In this document: positions 1 to 8,886 of the stretch, piece by piece
Numbering within the stretch: position 1 is the stretch's first letter
Layout: each line of letters begins with the position of its first letter
NCBI GenBank assembly: GCA_963809205.1
Contig: CAWEIS010000001.1
Location: 124,001-188,000 of the forward strand
DNA from: DATLLN01 sp963809205
GTDB lineage: Bacteria > Actinomycetota > Thermoleophilia > Gaiellales > JAICJC01
Length of the DNA stretch: 64,000 nucleotides
Direction: 5' to 3'
Position numbers and translations under genes: made by a program
Notes under the pieces: model-generated
Told to the model about the DNA's origin: nothing
The model's input: only the letters and a program-made list of their open reading frames with translations
Databases searched by the model: none

Positions 1-741
1 GCGGCCCGCCTGGCGTCCGCCAAGCGGGTGACCGCCGTCATGCCGTGGTACCCGTACTCGCGGCAGGACAAGAAGAGCGCCCCGCGCGAGCCGATCAGCG
101 CCAAGCTGGTCGCCGACATGCTCGAGGCGGCGGGTGTCGACCGGGTGCTGACGATGGACCTCCACGCCGGCCAGCTGCAGGGCTTCTTCAAGGTGCCGGT
201 CGACCACATGACCGCGGTGCCGATGCTGGCGGAGCATTTCAAGCTGCTGCTGGGCGACGTCGACCCGGTGGACATCGCCGTCGTCTCGGCGGACGCCGGC
301 CGCACGAAGCTGGCCAAGAAGTTCTCGGAGATGCTGGGCACCGAGTTCGCCCTGATCACCAAGGAGCGGCCGGAGCAGCAGGTTGCCGAGGTGACGAACG
401 TGATCGGCCGCGTCCGGGGCAAGGTCTGCGTCGTCATCGACGACATGATCGACACCGCCGGCACGCTGTGCGCGGGCGGCGTCTCCCTGGTCGAGCACGG
501 CGCGACGCGGGTGTTCGCCTGCGCGACGCATCCGGTGTTCGGCGGGCGGGCGCTGGAGAACATCGCCGGCAGCGTGTTCGAACAGGTCGTGGTCACCGAC
601 ACCATTCCCGTCAACCCCGTCGACCAGCCCGACCGGATCAGGGTGCTGTCCGTTGCGCCGATCCTTGCTGATACCATCAGCAACGTTTTCAACGACGATT
701 CGGTCTCCGGGCTGTTCCACGGCGGGAACCAGCTCTTCTAG
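1..741 (+). CDS. prs: Ribose-phosphate pyrophosphokinase, 5' end outside window
   Basis: Cytoplasmic enzyme that makes PRPP from ribose 5-phosphate and ATP for nucleotide, His, Trp and NAD synthesis. The frame is open from base 1, so 246 residues are visible and about the first 70-80 of a ~320-residue protein are missing. Seen: PYSRQDKK near the visible N-terminus (ATP site), the flexible-loop motif KERPEQ around visible residue 121, and the PRPP-binding loop VIDDMIDTAGT around 145. All are intact. Ribosomal protein L25 follows 19 nt downstream; prs-rplY-pth is a common bacterial order, so co-transcription is likely. Confidence 0.95.
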   Translation, partial: AARLASAKRVTAVMPWYPYSRQDKKSAPREPISAKLVADMLEAAGVDRVLTMDLHAGQLQGFFKVPVDHMTAVPMLAEHFKLLLGDVDPVDIAVVSADAGRTKLAKKFSEMLGTEFALITKERPEQQVAEVTNVIGRVRGKVCVVIDDMIDTAGTLCAGGVSLVEHGATRVFACATHPVFGGRALENIAGSVFEQVVVTDTIPVNPVDQPDRIRVLSVAPILADTISNVFNDDSVSGLFHGGNQLF

Positions 742-760
742 AGGCCGCAAGGAGCTTTCG

Positions 761-1450
761 ATGGACCGGGTGAAACTCGAGGTGCGCCCTCGCGAGGGGC
801 GCGGTGGCAAGGATGCGCGCGCGATGCGGCTGGCCGGGCAGATCCCCGGCGTCGTCTACGGCGGTACGTCGGACGGCACCCAGGCGATCGCGGTCGACGT
901 CCGGGCGCTGCGCCATGCGGTGTCCGGCACCGGCGGCATCCACGCCATTCTCGACCTGACGGTCGAGGGCGAGAAGGCCGCACGCCCGGTCATGATCAAG
1001 GACCTGCAGCTCGACCCGGTGCGCGACCGCGCGATCCACGTCGACTTCCAGCAGGTGCGGCTCGACCGCGTCATCCAGACGATGGTTGCTGTGCACCTCG
1101 AGGGCACGCCTGAGGGCGTGAACATGGGCGGCGTGCTCAGCCAGCCGATCCATGAGCTGAACATCGAGGTGCTGCCCACCGAAGTGCCCGAGCAGCTGCT
1201 GGTCGACATCAGCGGCCTCGACATCGGCGACGCGCTGCGTCTCGCCGACATCCCCGCCCCCGACGGCGTCACGTTCCTGGACGACCTGGAGAGCACCGTG
1301 ATCGCCTCGGTCACGGCGCCCAGCGTCGAGGAGGAGCCGGAGCCCGAGGAAGGCGAGGAGGGCGAAGAGGGCGAGGAGGGTGCCGAGGGCGAGGAGGGCG
1401 CCGCCGAGGGCGAGGGCGGCGAGTCCGAGGAGCCCGCGGCCGACGAGTAG
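761..1450 (+). CDS. rplY: 50S ribosomal protein L25 / general stress protein Ctc
   Basis: Binds 5S rRNA in the large ribosomal subunit; this is the long CTC/TL5 form. 229 residues. The start is chosen at ATG 761 because AAGGAG lies 6 nt upstream and the protein then begins with the usual basic segment (MDRVKLEVRPREGRGG). Residues about 1-95 form the L25 domain and about 100-185 the TL5 C-terminal beta domain. The last ~40 residues are almost entirely Glu, Gly and Ala (EGEEGEEGEEG type), an acidic tail much longer than in most homologues. The next gene, pth, starts directly after the stop codon. Confidence 0.95.
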   Translation: MDRVKLEVRPREGRGGKDARAMRLAGQIPGVVYGGTSDGTQAIAVDVRALRHAVSGTGGIHAILDLTVEGEKAARPVMIKDLQLDPVRDRAIHVDFQQVRLDRVIQTMVAVHLEGTPEGVNMGGVLSQPIHELNIEVLPTEVPEQLLVDISGLDIGDALRLADIPAPDGVTFLDDLESTVIASVTAPSVEEEPEPEEGEEGEEGEEGAEGEEGAAEGEGGESEEPAADE

Positions 1451-2038
1451 GTGCGGATCCGGGGCCGCGGCGCGCCGTCGATCGCCTACCTGGTGGTCGG
1501 GCTCGGGAATCCCGGCAAGCGATACGCCGGCACCCGCCACAACATCGGCCTGCGCGTGGTCGAGGAGGTCGGCGCCCGGCTCGGTGGGTCGTGGCGCGGC
1601 CGCTGGCACGGCCGCGTGTGCGAGACCCGCGATGGGGACGAGCGCGTGGCGCTGCTCGCGCCCGAGACGTTCATGAACGAGTCGGGGCGCAGCGTCGCCC
1701 CGGCGATGCGCTTCTTCAAGCTGCCGGCGGAGCGGCTCGTGGTCATCCACGACGAGCTCGACCTGCCGCTGGGCGACATCCGCGCGAAGTCTGGCGGCGG
1801 CCTGGCCGGGCACAACGGCCTGCGGTCTGTCGTTGAGTCGATCGGCACCCAGGACTTCCTCCGCGTGCGGATCGGCATCGGCCGGCCGGAGCGGGGCGAC
1901 CCGCGGCCCGTTGCCGACTGGGTGCTGCAACCGTTCGCGCTGGGCACGGACGACGACGACCTGGTGCAGCGCGGCGCAGACTGCACGCTGGCGGTCGTCC
2001 GCGACGGGATCGACGCGGCCATGCGGCAGTTCAACTAG
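1451..2038 (+). CDS. pth: Peptidyl-tRNA hydrolase
   Basis: Recycles tRNA by cleaving the ester bond of peptidyl-tRNA dropped by ribosomes. 195 residues, normal family length. Asn20 and His30 in GLGNPGKRYAGTRHN correspond to E. coli Asn10 and catalytic His20. The aspartate in IHDELDLPLG and the asparagine in GHNGLRS match the other active-site residues. GTG 1451 follows the L25 stop with no gap, giving about ten residues before the conserved YLVVGLGNPG; no better start exists. Translation is probably coupled to rplY. Confidence 0.95.
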   Translation: MRIRGRGAPSIAYLVVGLGNPGKRYAGTRHNIGLRVVEEVGARLGGSWRGRWHGRVCETRDGDERVALLAPETFMNESGRSVAPAMRFFKLPAERLVVIHDELDLPLGDIRAKSGGGLAGHNGLRSVVESIGTQDFLRVRIGIGRPERGDPRPVADWVLQPFALGTDDDDLVQRGADCTLAVVRDGIDAAMRQFN

Positions 2039-2129
2039 CGACCGACGGCGGAGCGATGATCACCGCGGGGTCGTTCCCGCTCGTCAAGACGCAGACGGCC
2101 GAGATCGACGCGTATACGCTATCCGCATC

Positions 2130-2510
2130 ATGACCGATCGAGTGAACATCCGATCAACGGTCGCTGCGCCGGCATTGGCGGCGATCGTGCTGGCGGTCGC
2201 CGCGTGCGGCGGCTCCAGCGGCAGCTCGTCGTCTGCGGCACCACCGGCGACGTCGGGCGGCGAGGTGTCGGCGGCGGCCGGCAAGGTCGTGTTCACCAGC
2301 AACTGTGCGACCTGCCACACCCTGGCCGATGCCGGCGCCACCGGCTCGGTCGGCCCGAATCTCGATGATCTCCAGCCGGACGAGGAGACTGTCAAGAATC
2401 AGGTGACGAACGGCGGCGGTGGGATGCCGGCGTTCGGTGGCCAGCTGTCGGCGACGCAGATCGAGTCCGTCGCGACGTACGTGTCGTCCGTCGCCGGCAA
2501 CGCCGGCTAG
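2130..2510 (+). CDS. Small cytochrome c lipoprotein
   Basis: Predicted membrane-anchored electron carrier on the outer face of the cytoplasmic membrane. 126 residues: a hydrophobic signal segment to about residue 25 ending in the lipobox VAAC (Cys26), a Ser/Gly-rich linker, then one class I cytochrome c domain. The heme site is CATCH, followed by GPNLDD, and the likely axial methionine is in GGMPAFGG. It sits after pth but is not coupled to it (91-nt gap with the sequence tatacgct just ahead of the ATG, a possible -10). The electron partner is not visible here. Confidence 0.88.
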   Translation: MTDRVNIRSTVAAPALAAIVLAVAACGGSSGSSSSAAPPATSGGEVSAAAGKVVFTSNCATCHTLADAGATGSVGPNLDDLQPDEETVKNQVTNGGGGMPAFGGQLSATQIESVATYVSSVAGNAG

Positions 2511-2627
2511 TCCAGCGAGACTCACCGACGGATCCTGCGACGGGGGCGCGGGCTCTCCGCCTCCCGATAGACCTGCTGTTCGCGAACGCCCGCCGCGGCG
2601 CCGTGCTCGCACCGTAGCCGCTGACGG

Positions 2628-2870
2628 CTAGGCGATCAGGCGAATGCGGGGGCCGGCGTCGTCCTGCTTGGCCGGAGCCTCGACGACGTCAGGCGTGCGG
2701 TTGTCGAGCCGCTCCTCGAACGCCCGGCGCATGTCCTCGCCGCGCATCCGCGGCTGCGCAACGATCCGCCAGCAGGCGAGCTTGGACTCCAGCCTGCGTA
2801 CGGCCTCGGGCGGGTCATACAGCCGCGTCCGCACCTGGGCTTCGGTCATTCCGCGTGCTCTCGTCGGCAT
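2628..2870 (-). CDS. Small hypothetical protein
   Basis: Not recognised. 80 residues from ATG 2870, or 73 from ATG 2849 (MTEAQVRTRLYD). The product is charged and mostly helical, with YDPPEAVRRLESKL followed by an Arg/Glu-rich middle and a short acidic tail; there is no signal peptide or membrane segment. Upstream on the minus strand is AAGG at about 12 nt from the longer start. It lies downstream of, and in the same direction as, the M20 peptidase. Codon third positions are strongly GC like the neighbours, which supports coding. Confidence 0.55.
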   Translation of the reverse strand: MPTRARGMTEAQVRTRLYDPPEAVRRLESKLACWRIVAQPRMRGEDMRRAFEERLDNRTPDVVEAPAKQDDAGPRIRLIA

Positions 2871-2913
2871 TCGAGGGGCAACCTTAGTCACTTCGGCGGA
2901 CGGCGTCCAGTCC

Positions 2914-4113
2914 CTACCGCCCGGCGTGTGCGGCCAGCTCACGGTAGATCTCGCGCGCCGACGCATACGCCCACTCCAGGTTGCGCAGAGCCATGCTCTC
3001 GTTCGGCGAGTGGATGTTGTCCTCGCTCGTGCCGAAGCCCGACAGCACCGTCGGCGTGCCACGGCCGACCAGCGCGGCCATCACGGGGATCGATCCGCCG
3101 CTGCGCACCATCACCGGCGCGGTGCCGGTCGCCCGCTCGATCGCCGCGGCGCAGGCCAGCACGGCGGGGTCGTCGGCCGGCATGTACGCCGGCTCGCCGG
3201 GCGGCCACGGCTCGAGCTCGAGATCGGCGTGGGGCGGGCAGGCCTCGCGCAGCATCCGCTCCAGCACGGCGCCCATGGCGGCCGCGTCCTGTCCGGGAGC
3301 GAGGCGCACCGAGAGCGACGCCCGCGCCTCGGGGGCGATGCTGGTCTTGTGGAGCAGCGGGTCGCCGGCGCCCACCGAGTGCACGGTCACGCTGGGGCGC
3401 GTCCAGGTGCGCTCGTAGAACTCCGCCGCGGCCGAATCGTCGACCGCCCGCCCGCCGCCCGCAGCGAGCTCCTCGGCCCCCGTGGGGAGCGTCGCCCAGC
3501 CTGCGCGCTCCGCCTCGGAAACGGGTGCGATGCGCGCCGCAAACGCGTCCTCGGCTCCGACCACCGCGTTCAGCACCGTCAGCAGGTCGTGGACGGCGTT
3601 CGCCGCCGCGCCACCGAACATCCCCGAGTGCAGCTCCTTGTCGCCCGACACCACCCGCACCTGGAACCCGGCCAGCCCGCGCAGCGCCGTGGTGATCGCC
3701 GGCTGGTCAGTGCCGATCATCCCGCTGTCGAAGATCACAGCGGCGTCGAACGTGTCGTCGACGGTGGCCAGGTAGTCGATCACCGAGTGGCCGCCGACCT
3801 CCTCCTCGCCGTCCGCCAGCACGCGCACGTTGACCCCCAGCTCGCCTTCCTCGGCCATGTCGAGCGCCGCGCGCAGCAGGGCGTGGAAGTTGCCCTTGTC
3901 GTCGGTCACACCGCGCCCGTAGACGCGGCCGTCGCGGACGGTCGGCTCGAACGGAGGGCTCGACCACAGCTCGGCGGGTCCGGGCGATTGGACGTCGAAG
4001 TGGCCGTAGGCGACCACGGTCGGTGCGCCGTCCCGCGACGTCGGGATCAGCCCGTCGACGATCGGGTTGCCGGCGCCCTCGACGACGCGCGCGTCGCCGA
4101 CCAGCCTCGCCAC
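2914..4113 (-). CDS. M20 family dipeptidase/metallopeptidase (true start upstream)
   Basis: Zinc-dependent exopeptidase, probably cytosolic, cleaving dipeptides or short peptides. Metal ligands are visible: His and Asp in GHFDVQS, Asp in GRGVTDDKG, the Glu pair in DGEEEVGG, Asp in IFDSGMIG and the C-terminal His in EDNIHSPNES. 399 residues from GTG 4113, but the same frame is open back to 4254 and encodes typical M20 N-terminal sequence (RFAELCELLRIESVSSDG). No ATG, GTG or TTG exists in that stretch. ATC at 4221 (then Ser-Thr-Glu-Glu) is where a start would be expected, overlapping the end of the small membrane protein gene. Confidence 0.9.
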   Translation of the reverse strand: MARLVGDARVVEGAGNPIVDGLIPTSRDGAPTVVAYGHFDVQSPGPAELWSSPPFEPTVRDGRVYGRGVTDDKGNFHALLRAALDMAEEGELGVNVRVLADGEEEVGGHSVIDYLATVDDTFDAAVIFDSGMIGTDQPAITTALRGLAGFQVRVVSGDKELHSGMFGGAAANAVHDLLTVLNAVVGAEDAFAARIAPVSEAERAGWATLPTGAEELAAGGGRAVDDSAAAEFYERTWTRPSVTVHSVGAGDPLLHKTSIAPEARASLSVRLAPGQDAAAMGAVLERMLREACPPHADLELEPWPPGEPAYMPADDPAVLACAAAIERATGTAPVMVRSGGSIPVMAALVGRGTPTVLSGFGTSEDNIHSPNESMALRNLEWAYASAREIYRELAAHAGR

Positions 4114-4210
4114 CCAGTCCGCCGCCTCGCGCAGCTCCTTCTGGTGCTTGCCGTCACTCGAGACCGACTCGATGCGCAGGAGCTCACAGAGCTCCGCGAA
4201 CCGTGTCTCC

Positions 4211-4435
4211 TCAGTGCTGATCGTTCTTGCCCCGGCCGACCGCGATGTCGATCAGCGTCAGAATCGCCAGCAGGAGCGGGATCCCGAGCGCGACGATGAA
4301 GATGGTCGTCAGCGTGTGGTCGGTGCCGGTCGGCTTGTCGATCGTCTCGCTGGTGGCATCTGCGGCGAGGCTCACGGCGGGCCACGCGAGGGTCGCCATG
4401 ACCATGACCGTGATGGCTGCAAAGCGTCTTCGCAT
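4211..4435 (-). CDS. Small secreted/membrane protein
   Basis: Not recognised. 74 residues from ATG 4435. An N-terminal signal-like segment (MRRRFAAITVMVMATLAW) ending near VSLAADA is followed by a short polar loop and one C-terminal membrane helix (TIFIVALGIPLLLAILTL), then a basic tail. It is divergent from mfd (18 nt apart) and its last codons overlap the expected N-terminus of the M20 peptidase, so the two minus-strand genes are likely one unit. Confidence 0.7.
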   Translation of the reverse strand: MRRRFAAITVMVMATLAWPAVSLAADATSETIDKPTGTDHTLTTIFIVALGIPLLLAILTLIDIAVGRGKNDQH

Positions 4436-4453
4436 AACGCGCGCCAGACTACC

Positions 4454-7400
4454 ATGCGAGCCAGGATGGACGCCCCTCAGACCGACTCCCTGGCTGCGGC
4501 GGGCGCGGAGCTGGCGCTGCCCTATCTGGAGGGCACCGAGGAGTTCGCAGCCTTCGCCGCGCGCGCCCGCGACGGCATCGCCCGCGCGCGCGTGTCGCCG
4601 CCGATCCTGCCGCTCGTGGTGGCCGCGCTGTGGCGCTCCCGCGAGGGCGCGACGCCGCGCGGGCTGGCGATTGTGGTCGAGGACGACGACGCGGCGCGCT
4701 CGTTGATCGACGAGGCGTCGACGTTCCTGCCGGGCGCACCGGCCGCGTACCTGCCGTCGCGCGGCGCGCTGTACGGCAGCGGCATCGACCCCGCGCCGCA
4801 CCTGGTGGGCGAGCGCCACCGCGCGCTAGATGCGCTGGCCGCGGGCGGCCTGGTTGCCGTCTCCGCGGATGCGCTGCTCGAGCGGGTGCCCGGCCCGGCG
4901 ACCCGGCCGCGGCCGGTGACGCTGGAGCTGGGCAGCGACCCCGGGCTGGAGACGGTCGTCGAGCAGCTGGCGGCGGCCGGGTACACGCGGGTCGACACCG
5001 TCGAGGAGCGGGGCGAGGTGTCCGTGCGCGGCGGCCTGGTCGACGTCTTCCCGACCACCGGCCGCGAGCCGCTGCGCATCGAGTTCTTCGGCGACGAGGT
5101 CGAGCGGCTGTCCGCGTTCTCGGTGTTCACCCAGCGATCGATCCGCGACCTGGACGAGGCGATCGTCTACCCGGCCGGCGAGCCGGAGGACGTCGAGCAC
5201 GCCTGGGGCGCGGACGAGGACGAGGCGCCGCCGATGCCGGGCGGGCTGGTCTCGCTGCTGCCCGAGCTGACCGGCGCCGCGTCCGTGCTCGCGTGGAACC
5301 CCGAGCAGGTGGCCGATGCCGTGCGCGAGGGCTCGGTCGAGCTGGCCGAGCAGATCCGCGACGCCGCTCGGCGGGGCGGCGGCTACCTGCGGCCGGACGA
5401 TGTCGAGCAGCTCCTGGAGGGCGCGGGCGCGCTCGAGGAGATGCCGCTCGGCCAGCCGTACTCGTTCGAGGCGCAGCCGCCGGCGCTGGCGGCGTTCGGG
5501 ATCGCTGAGGCGGAGAACGAGCTGCGCGCGCTGACCCGCGCCGGATACCGGGTGCTGGTGTGCTTCCCGCACCTGGGCGAGGCCGAGCGCACCCGCCTGG
5601 CGCTGAACCGGGTCGAGGCCGAGCTGGTGCGCCCCGGCGAGGCGGGGCCGCAGGAGCCGGGGATCGGCTTCGCCGTCGGTGCGCTGCGCCATGGCCTGGT
5701 CGCGCCCGCCCTGCAGCTCGCCGTGCTGCCCGGCGGGCACCTGTTCCGCCGCCGCTCGGCGCGCCGGGCACCCGGGCTGGGCCGGGCGCTGGCCGCCTTC
5801 GGCGACCTGCGGCCAGGCGACTTCGTCGTCCACGAGGATCACGGCGTCGGCCGGTTCCTCCAGTTCGACACCAAGGAGGTGGGGGGCGTCGTCCGCGACT
5901 ACCTGCACCTCGAGTTCCGCGGCGACGACCGCCTGTACGTCCCGCACGAGCAGCTGGGCAAGGTCAGCCGCTACATCGGCTCCGACGGCTCGGCGCCGGC
6001 GCTGTCGAAGCTCGGCGGCAAGTCGTGGCTGAACCTGCGGACGCGGGCCCGCACCGCCGTCCGCGAGCTGGCCGGCGAACTGCTGGCCCTCTACGCGCGC
6101 CGGCAGAACGAGGTGCGGCCGCCGTTCCCGCAGGACGACGAATGGGCGGCGCAGCTCGAGGCGACGTTCCCCTACGAGGAGACGAACGACCAGCTGCGGG
6201 TCATCGACGCGGTGACCGAGGACATGGAGAGCGACCGGCCGATGGACCGGCTGGTATGCGGCGACGTCGGTTTCGGCAAGACCGAGGTCGCCGTGAGGGC
6301 GACGCTGAAGGCGGTCACCGGCGGGCGCCAAGTGCTGGTGCTGGTGCCGACAACGGTGCTCGCCCAGCAGCACGCGGCGACCTTCAAGGAGCGTTTCCGC
6401 GATCTCCCGATCGCCGTCGAGATGGTCTCCCGGTTCCGGCCGCCGTCCGAGGTCAAGACGGCGCTGGCCGGCTTCCAGGCCGGCACCGTCGACGTCCTCG
6501 TCGGCACGCACCGCGTGCTCTCGCGTGACGTGATCCCCGCCAACCTGGGGATGGTCGTGGTCGACGAGGAGCAGCGGTTCGGCGTTGCCCAGAAGGAGCT
6601 GCTGCGGCAGATGCGCCTGGAGGTCGACGTGTTGGCTATGTCAGCGACGCCGATTCCGCGGACGCTCCACATGTCGCTCTCCGGCCTGCGCGACATCTCG
6701 GTGATCACGACGCCGCCGCGCGGCCGCCGACCGATCAAGACGCACGTCGGCGAGTTCGACGAGGAGCTGATCGCCACCGCGCTGCGCCGCGAGTTCGCCC
6801 GCGAGGGCCAGTCGTTCTACCTGCACAACCGCGTCGAGACGATCGACGAGGCGGCCGAGCGCGTCCGCTCGTGGGTGCCGGAGCTGCGGGTCGGCGTCGC
6901 GCACGGCCAGATGCCGGAGCGGCGGCTGGAGGACGCGATGATGAAGTTCCTGCGCGGGGACTTCGACGTGCTGATCTCAACCACCATCATCGAGTCCGGC
7001 CTCGACATCCCGCAGGCCAACACGCTGATCGTCGAGCGCGCCGACATGCTCGGCCTGGCCCAGCTCTACCAGATCCGCGGCCGGGTGGGCCGGAGCGACG
7101 TGACGGCGCACGCCTACCTGTTCTACCCCGACCGCCGCGAGCTGTCGGAGGAGGCCCGGCACCGGCTCTCGACGCTGGCCGACTACACCGAGCTCGGCTC
7201 CGGCTACCGGATCGCGATGCGCGACCTGGAGCTGCGCGGCGCGGGCAACCTGCTGGGCGACGAGCAGTCGGGGCACGTCGCGGCCATCGGCTTCGAGCTG
7301 TACTGCGAGCTGCTCGCCGAGGCCGTCGCCGAGCTGCAGGGCGAGGCGCTGCCGCGGCCGCGGCCGGTGCGCGTGGACGCCCAGGTCGACGCCTACGTGC

Positions 7401-7816
7401 CCGCCGACTACGTCAGCCTGGAGGCGGTCAAGATCGACATCCACCGTCGGCTGGCGCTGTCCGGCTCCGTGACCGAGCTGCGCGAGCTGCAGGCCGAGAT
7501 CGCCGACCGCTTCGGCCCGCCGCCGGTCCCGGTCGCGAACCTGCTGGCGATTGCCGAGGCGCGGCTGCTGGCGGCCGAGCTCGGCGCGCGGTCGGTCGCG
7601 CTGCGCGGGGGCAGGCTGACCGTGTCGCCGGTGCAGCTGGGCGGGGCCGAGGTGCGCGAGCTCAAGTCGAAGGTTCCGGGCGCGCTCTACACCGTCGCCA
7701 AGCGCGAGGTCAGCTGCCGGGTCGAGCCCCCGGCCCCAGGTGAGAAGCCCCACATGCGGGGGGCTGTCGACATCCTCGCTGCTATACTCGACACGCGCCG
7801 CGTCCTCGCGGCGTAG
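4454..7816 (+). CDS. mfd: Transcription-repair coupling factor Mfd
   Basis: ATP-driven DNA translocase that removes RNA polymerase stalled at lesions and recruits UvrA. 1120 residues from ATG 4454 (or 1116 from ATG 4466); E. coli Mfd has 1148. Order: UvrB-like N-terminal part, RNA polymerase interaction domain from about residue 452 (LRPGDFVVHEDHGVG), helicase motor with Walker A GDVGFGKTEV near 602 and the DEEQ box near 702, RecG-like motif VI region with QIRGRVGRSD, and a C-terminal TRCF domain. All motor motifs look intact. No obvious Shine-Dalgarno supports either start strongly. Confidence 0.96.
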   Translation: MRARMDAPQTDSLAAAGAELALPYLEGTEEFAAFAARARDGIARARVSPPILPLVVAALWRSREGATPRGLAIVVEDDDAARSLIDEASTFLPGAPAAYLPSRGALYGSGIDPAPHLVGERHRALDALAAGGLVAVSADALLERVPGPATRPRPVTLELGSDPGLETVVEQLAAAGYTRVDTVEERGEVSVRGGLVDVFPTTGREPLRIEFFGDEVERLSAFSVFTQRSIRDLDEAIVYPAGEPEDVEHAWGADEDEAPPMPGGLVSLLPELTGAASVLAWNPEQVADAVREGSVELAEQIRDAARRGGGYLRPDDVEQLLEGAGALEEMPLGQPYSFEAQPPALAAFGIAEAENELRALTRAGYRVLVCFPHLGEAERTRLALNRVEAELVRPGEAGPQEPGIGFAVGALRHGLVAPALQLAVLPGGHLFRRRSARRAPGLGRALAAFGDLRPGDFVVHEDHGVGRFLQFDTKEVGGVVRDYLHLEFRGDDRLYVPHEQLGKVSRYIGSDGSAPALSKLGGKSWLNLRTRARTAVRELAGELLALYARRQNEVRPPFPQDDEWAAQLEATFPYEETNDQLRVIDAVTEDMESDRPMDRLVCGDVGFGKTEVAVRATLKAVTGGRQVLVLVPTTVLAQQHAATFKERFRDLPIAVEMVSRFRPPSEVKTALAGFQAGTVDVLVGTHRVLSRDVIPANLGMVVVDEEQRFGVAQKELLRQMRLEVDVLAMSATPIPRTLHMSLSGLRDISVITTPPRGRRPIKTHVGEFDEELIATALRREFAREGQSFYLHNRVETIDEAAERVRSWVPELRVGVAHGQMPERRLEDAMMKFLRGDFDVLISTTIIESGLDIPQANTLIVERADMLGLAQLYQIRGRVGRSDVTAHAYLFYPDRRELSEEARHRLSTLADYTELGSGYRIAMRDLELRGAGNLLGDEQSGHVAAIGFELYCELLAEAVAELQGEALPRPRPVRVDAQVDAYVPADYVSLEAVKIDIHRRLALSGSVTELRELQAEIADRFGPPPVPVANLLAIAEARLLAAELGARSVALRGGRLTVSPVQLGGAEVRELKSKVPGALYTVAKREVSCRVEPPAPGEKPHMRGAVDILAAILDTRRVLAA
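7796..7813 (+). terminator. Hairpin at the end of mfd
   Basis: Arms CGCCGCG and CGCGGCG around TCCT lie inside the last codons of mfd, 11 nt before the SurA-like start. There is no T run. It may attenuate mfd read-through or be chance in GC-rich coding sequence. Confidence 0.25.
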
Positions 7817-7824
7817 CGTCTGTT

Positions 7825-8886
7825 ATGCGTCGTTTTCTCATCGTTCTCACACTTACGTGCCTGGTCGCGGTCGCAGCCGCGTGCGGCTCCGGCAGCTCTG
7901 ATTCCACGTCCGTCGCCAAGGATGACGTGGCCGTCGTCGGCGATACGGCGATCACTGTCGATCAGCTGAACCGACGGATCGAGCTGGCCAAGAAGACCGC
8001 CCAGGTGAACGGCCAGAAGATCCCCGCGGTCGGCACCAAGGAGTACCACGACACGCTCGTCGCGCCGATCGTCGGCCAGCTGGTGCAGAACGCGCAGTTC
8101 GAGAACATCGCTTCCCAGCTGGGTGTCAAGATCACGGACGACGACATCCAGAAGGCTCTCGACAACGCCATCAAGCAGAGCTTCAACGGCAGCCAGGAGA
8201 AGTACCAGGCGTACATCACGAAGTACGGGCTGACCGACGAGGAGGTGCGCGAGTTCCTGGTGCGCCCCTCGGTCGTGCAGCAGAAGGTGCAGGAGAAGGT
8301 GACGGGAAAGATCACCGACGCAGACGTCCAGAAGTACTACGACGAGCACAAGGCGGAGCTCTCGACGCCGGACACGCGCGACGTGCAGTTCATCCTCACC
8401 GGCAGCCGCGCCGACGCGCTGGCCGCCGAGAAGGCGCTGAGCGACGGCCAGGACTGGGACAAGGTTGCGAAGCAGTATGCGATCCCACCAGGGCCGCCGT
8501 CCACCGGCGGTGCCTTCACCGCCACCAAGGGCCAGGTCGAGACGAACTTGGGCAACGCCGTGTTCGGCGACCTCGCGACCGGCGACGTCTCCGGGCTGAT
8601 CCCCGTGTCGAAGACCTACGAGTCCAGCAACCTGTCCGGCAAGTGCAAGCCGGACTGCTTCTTCATCGTCAAGCCGAAGTCCGACGTCAAGCCGGGCGGC
8701 CCGCAGTCGTTCGACGACGTCAAGGCGAAGATCCGCCAGAATCTCGAGCAGACGCAGGTGGTCGACAAGGCCCGCGCGAAGCTCACCTCGCTGCTCGCCG
8801 CGCAGAAGAAGCTGACGCACTACAACCCGGCGTACAAGCCCGCGGCGACCACCGCGGCGTCGGGCGGAGCCGCGCCGACGACGTGA
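7825..8886 (+). CDS. SurA/PrsA-like peptidyl-prolyl isomerase lipoprotein
   Basis: Predicted extracytoplasmic foldase. 353 residues. The signal peptide ends in a lipobox AAAC (Cys20), giving a lipid anchor. Residues about 35-190 form a SurA-like helical chaperone region (DDVAVVGDTAITVDQLN is a typical opening), followed by a PpiC parvulin-type domain (STPDTRDVQFIL to FFIVKP), then a helical C-terminal stretch with a Thr/Ala-rich end. The parvulin domain contains an inserted CKPDC pair. Its TGA overlaps the MazG GTG start, so translation is coupled. mfd - surA - mazG - eno is a recurring neighbourhood in actinobacteria. Confidence 0.85.
   Translation: MRRFLIVLTLTCLVAVAAACGSGSSDSTSVAKDDVAVVGDTAITVDQLNRRIELAKKTAQVNGQKIPAVGTKEYHDTLVAPIVGQLVQNAQFENIASQLGVKITDDDIQKALDNAIKQSFNGSQEKYQAYITKYGLTDEEVREFLVRPSVVQQKVQEKVTGKITDADVQKYYDEHKAELSTPDTRDVQFILTGSRADALAAEKALSDGQDWDKVAKQYAIPPGPPSTGGAFTATKGQVETNLGNAVFGDLATGDVSGLIPVSKTYESSNLSGKCKPDCFFIVKPKSDVKPGGPQSFDDVKAKIRQNLEQTQVVDKARAKLTSLLAAQKKLTHYNPAYKPAATTAASGGAAPTT

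Noticed and set aside
689..1930. 413-residue minus-strand open frame over rplY and pth
   Set aside because: Antisense shadow of high-GC coding sequence; Arg/His-rich with no domain, while rplY and pth are certain.
2644..4299. 551-residue plus-strand open frame
   Set aside because: Antisense to the M20 peptidase, Arg-rich composition typical of shadow frames.
4826..6511. 561-residue minus-strand open frame inside mfd
   Set aside because: Antisense shadow of mfd, low-complexity basic protein.
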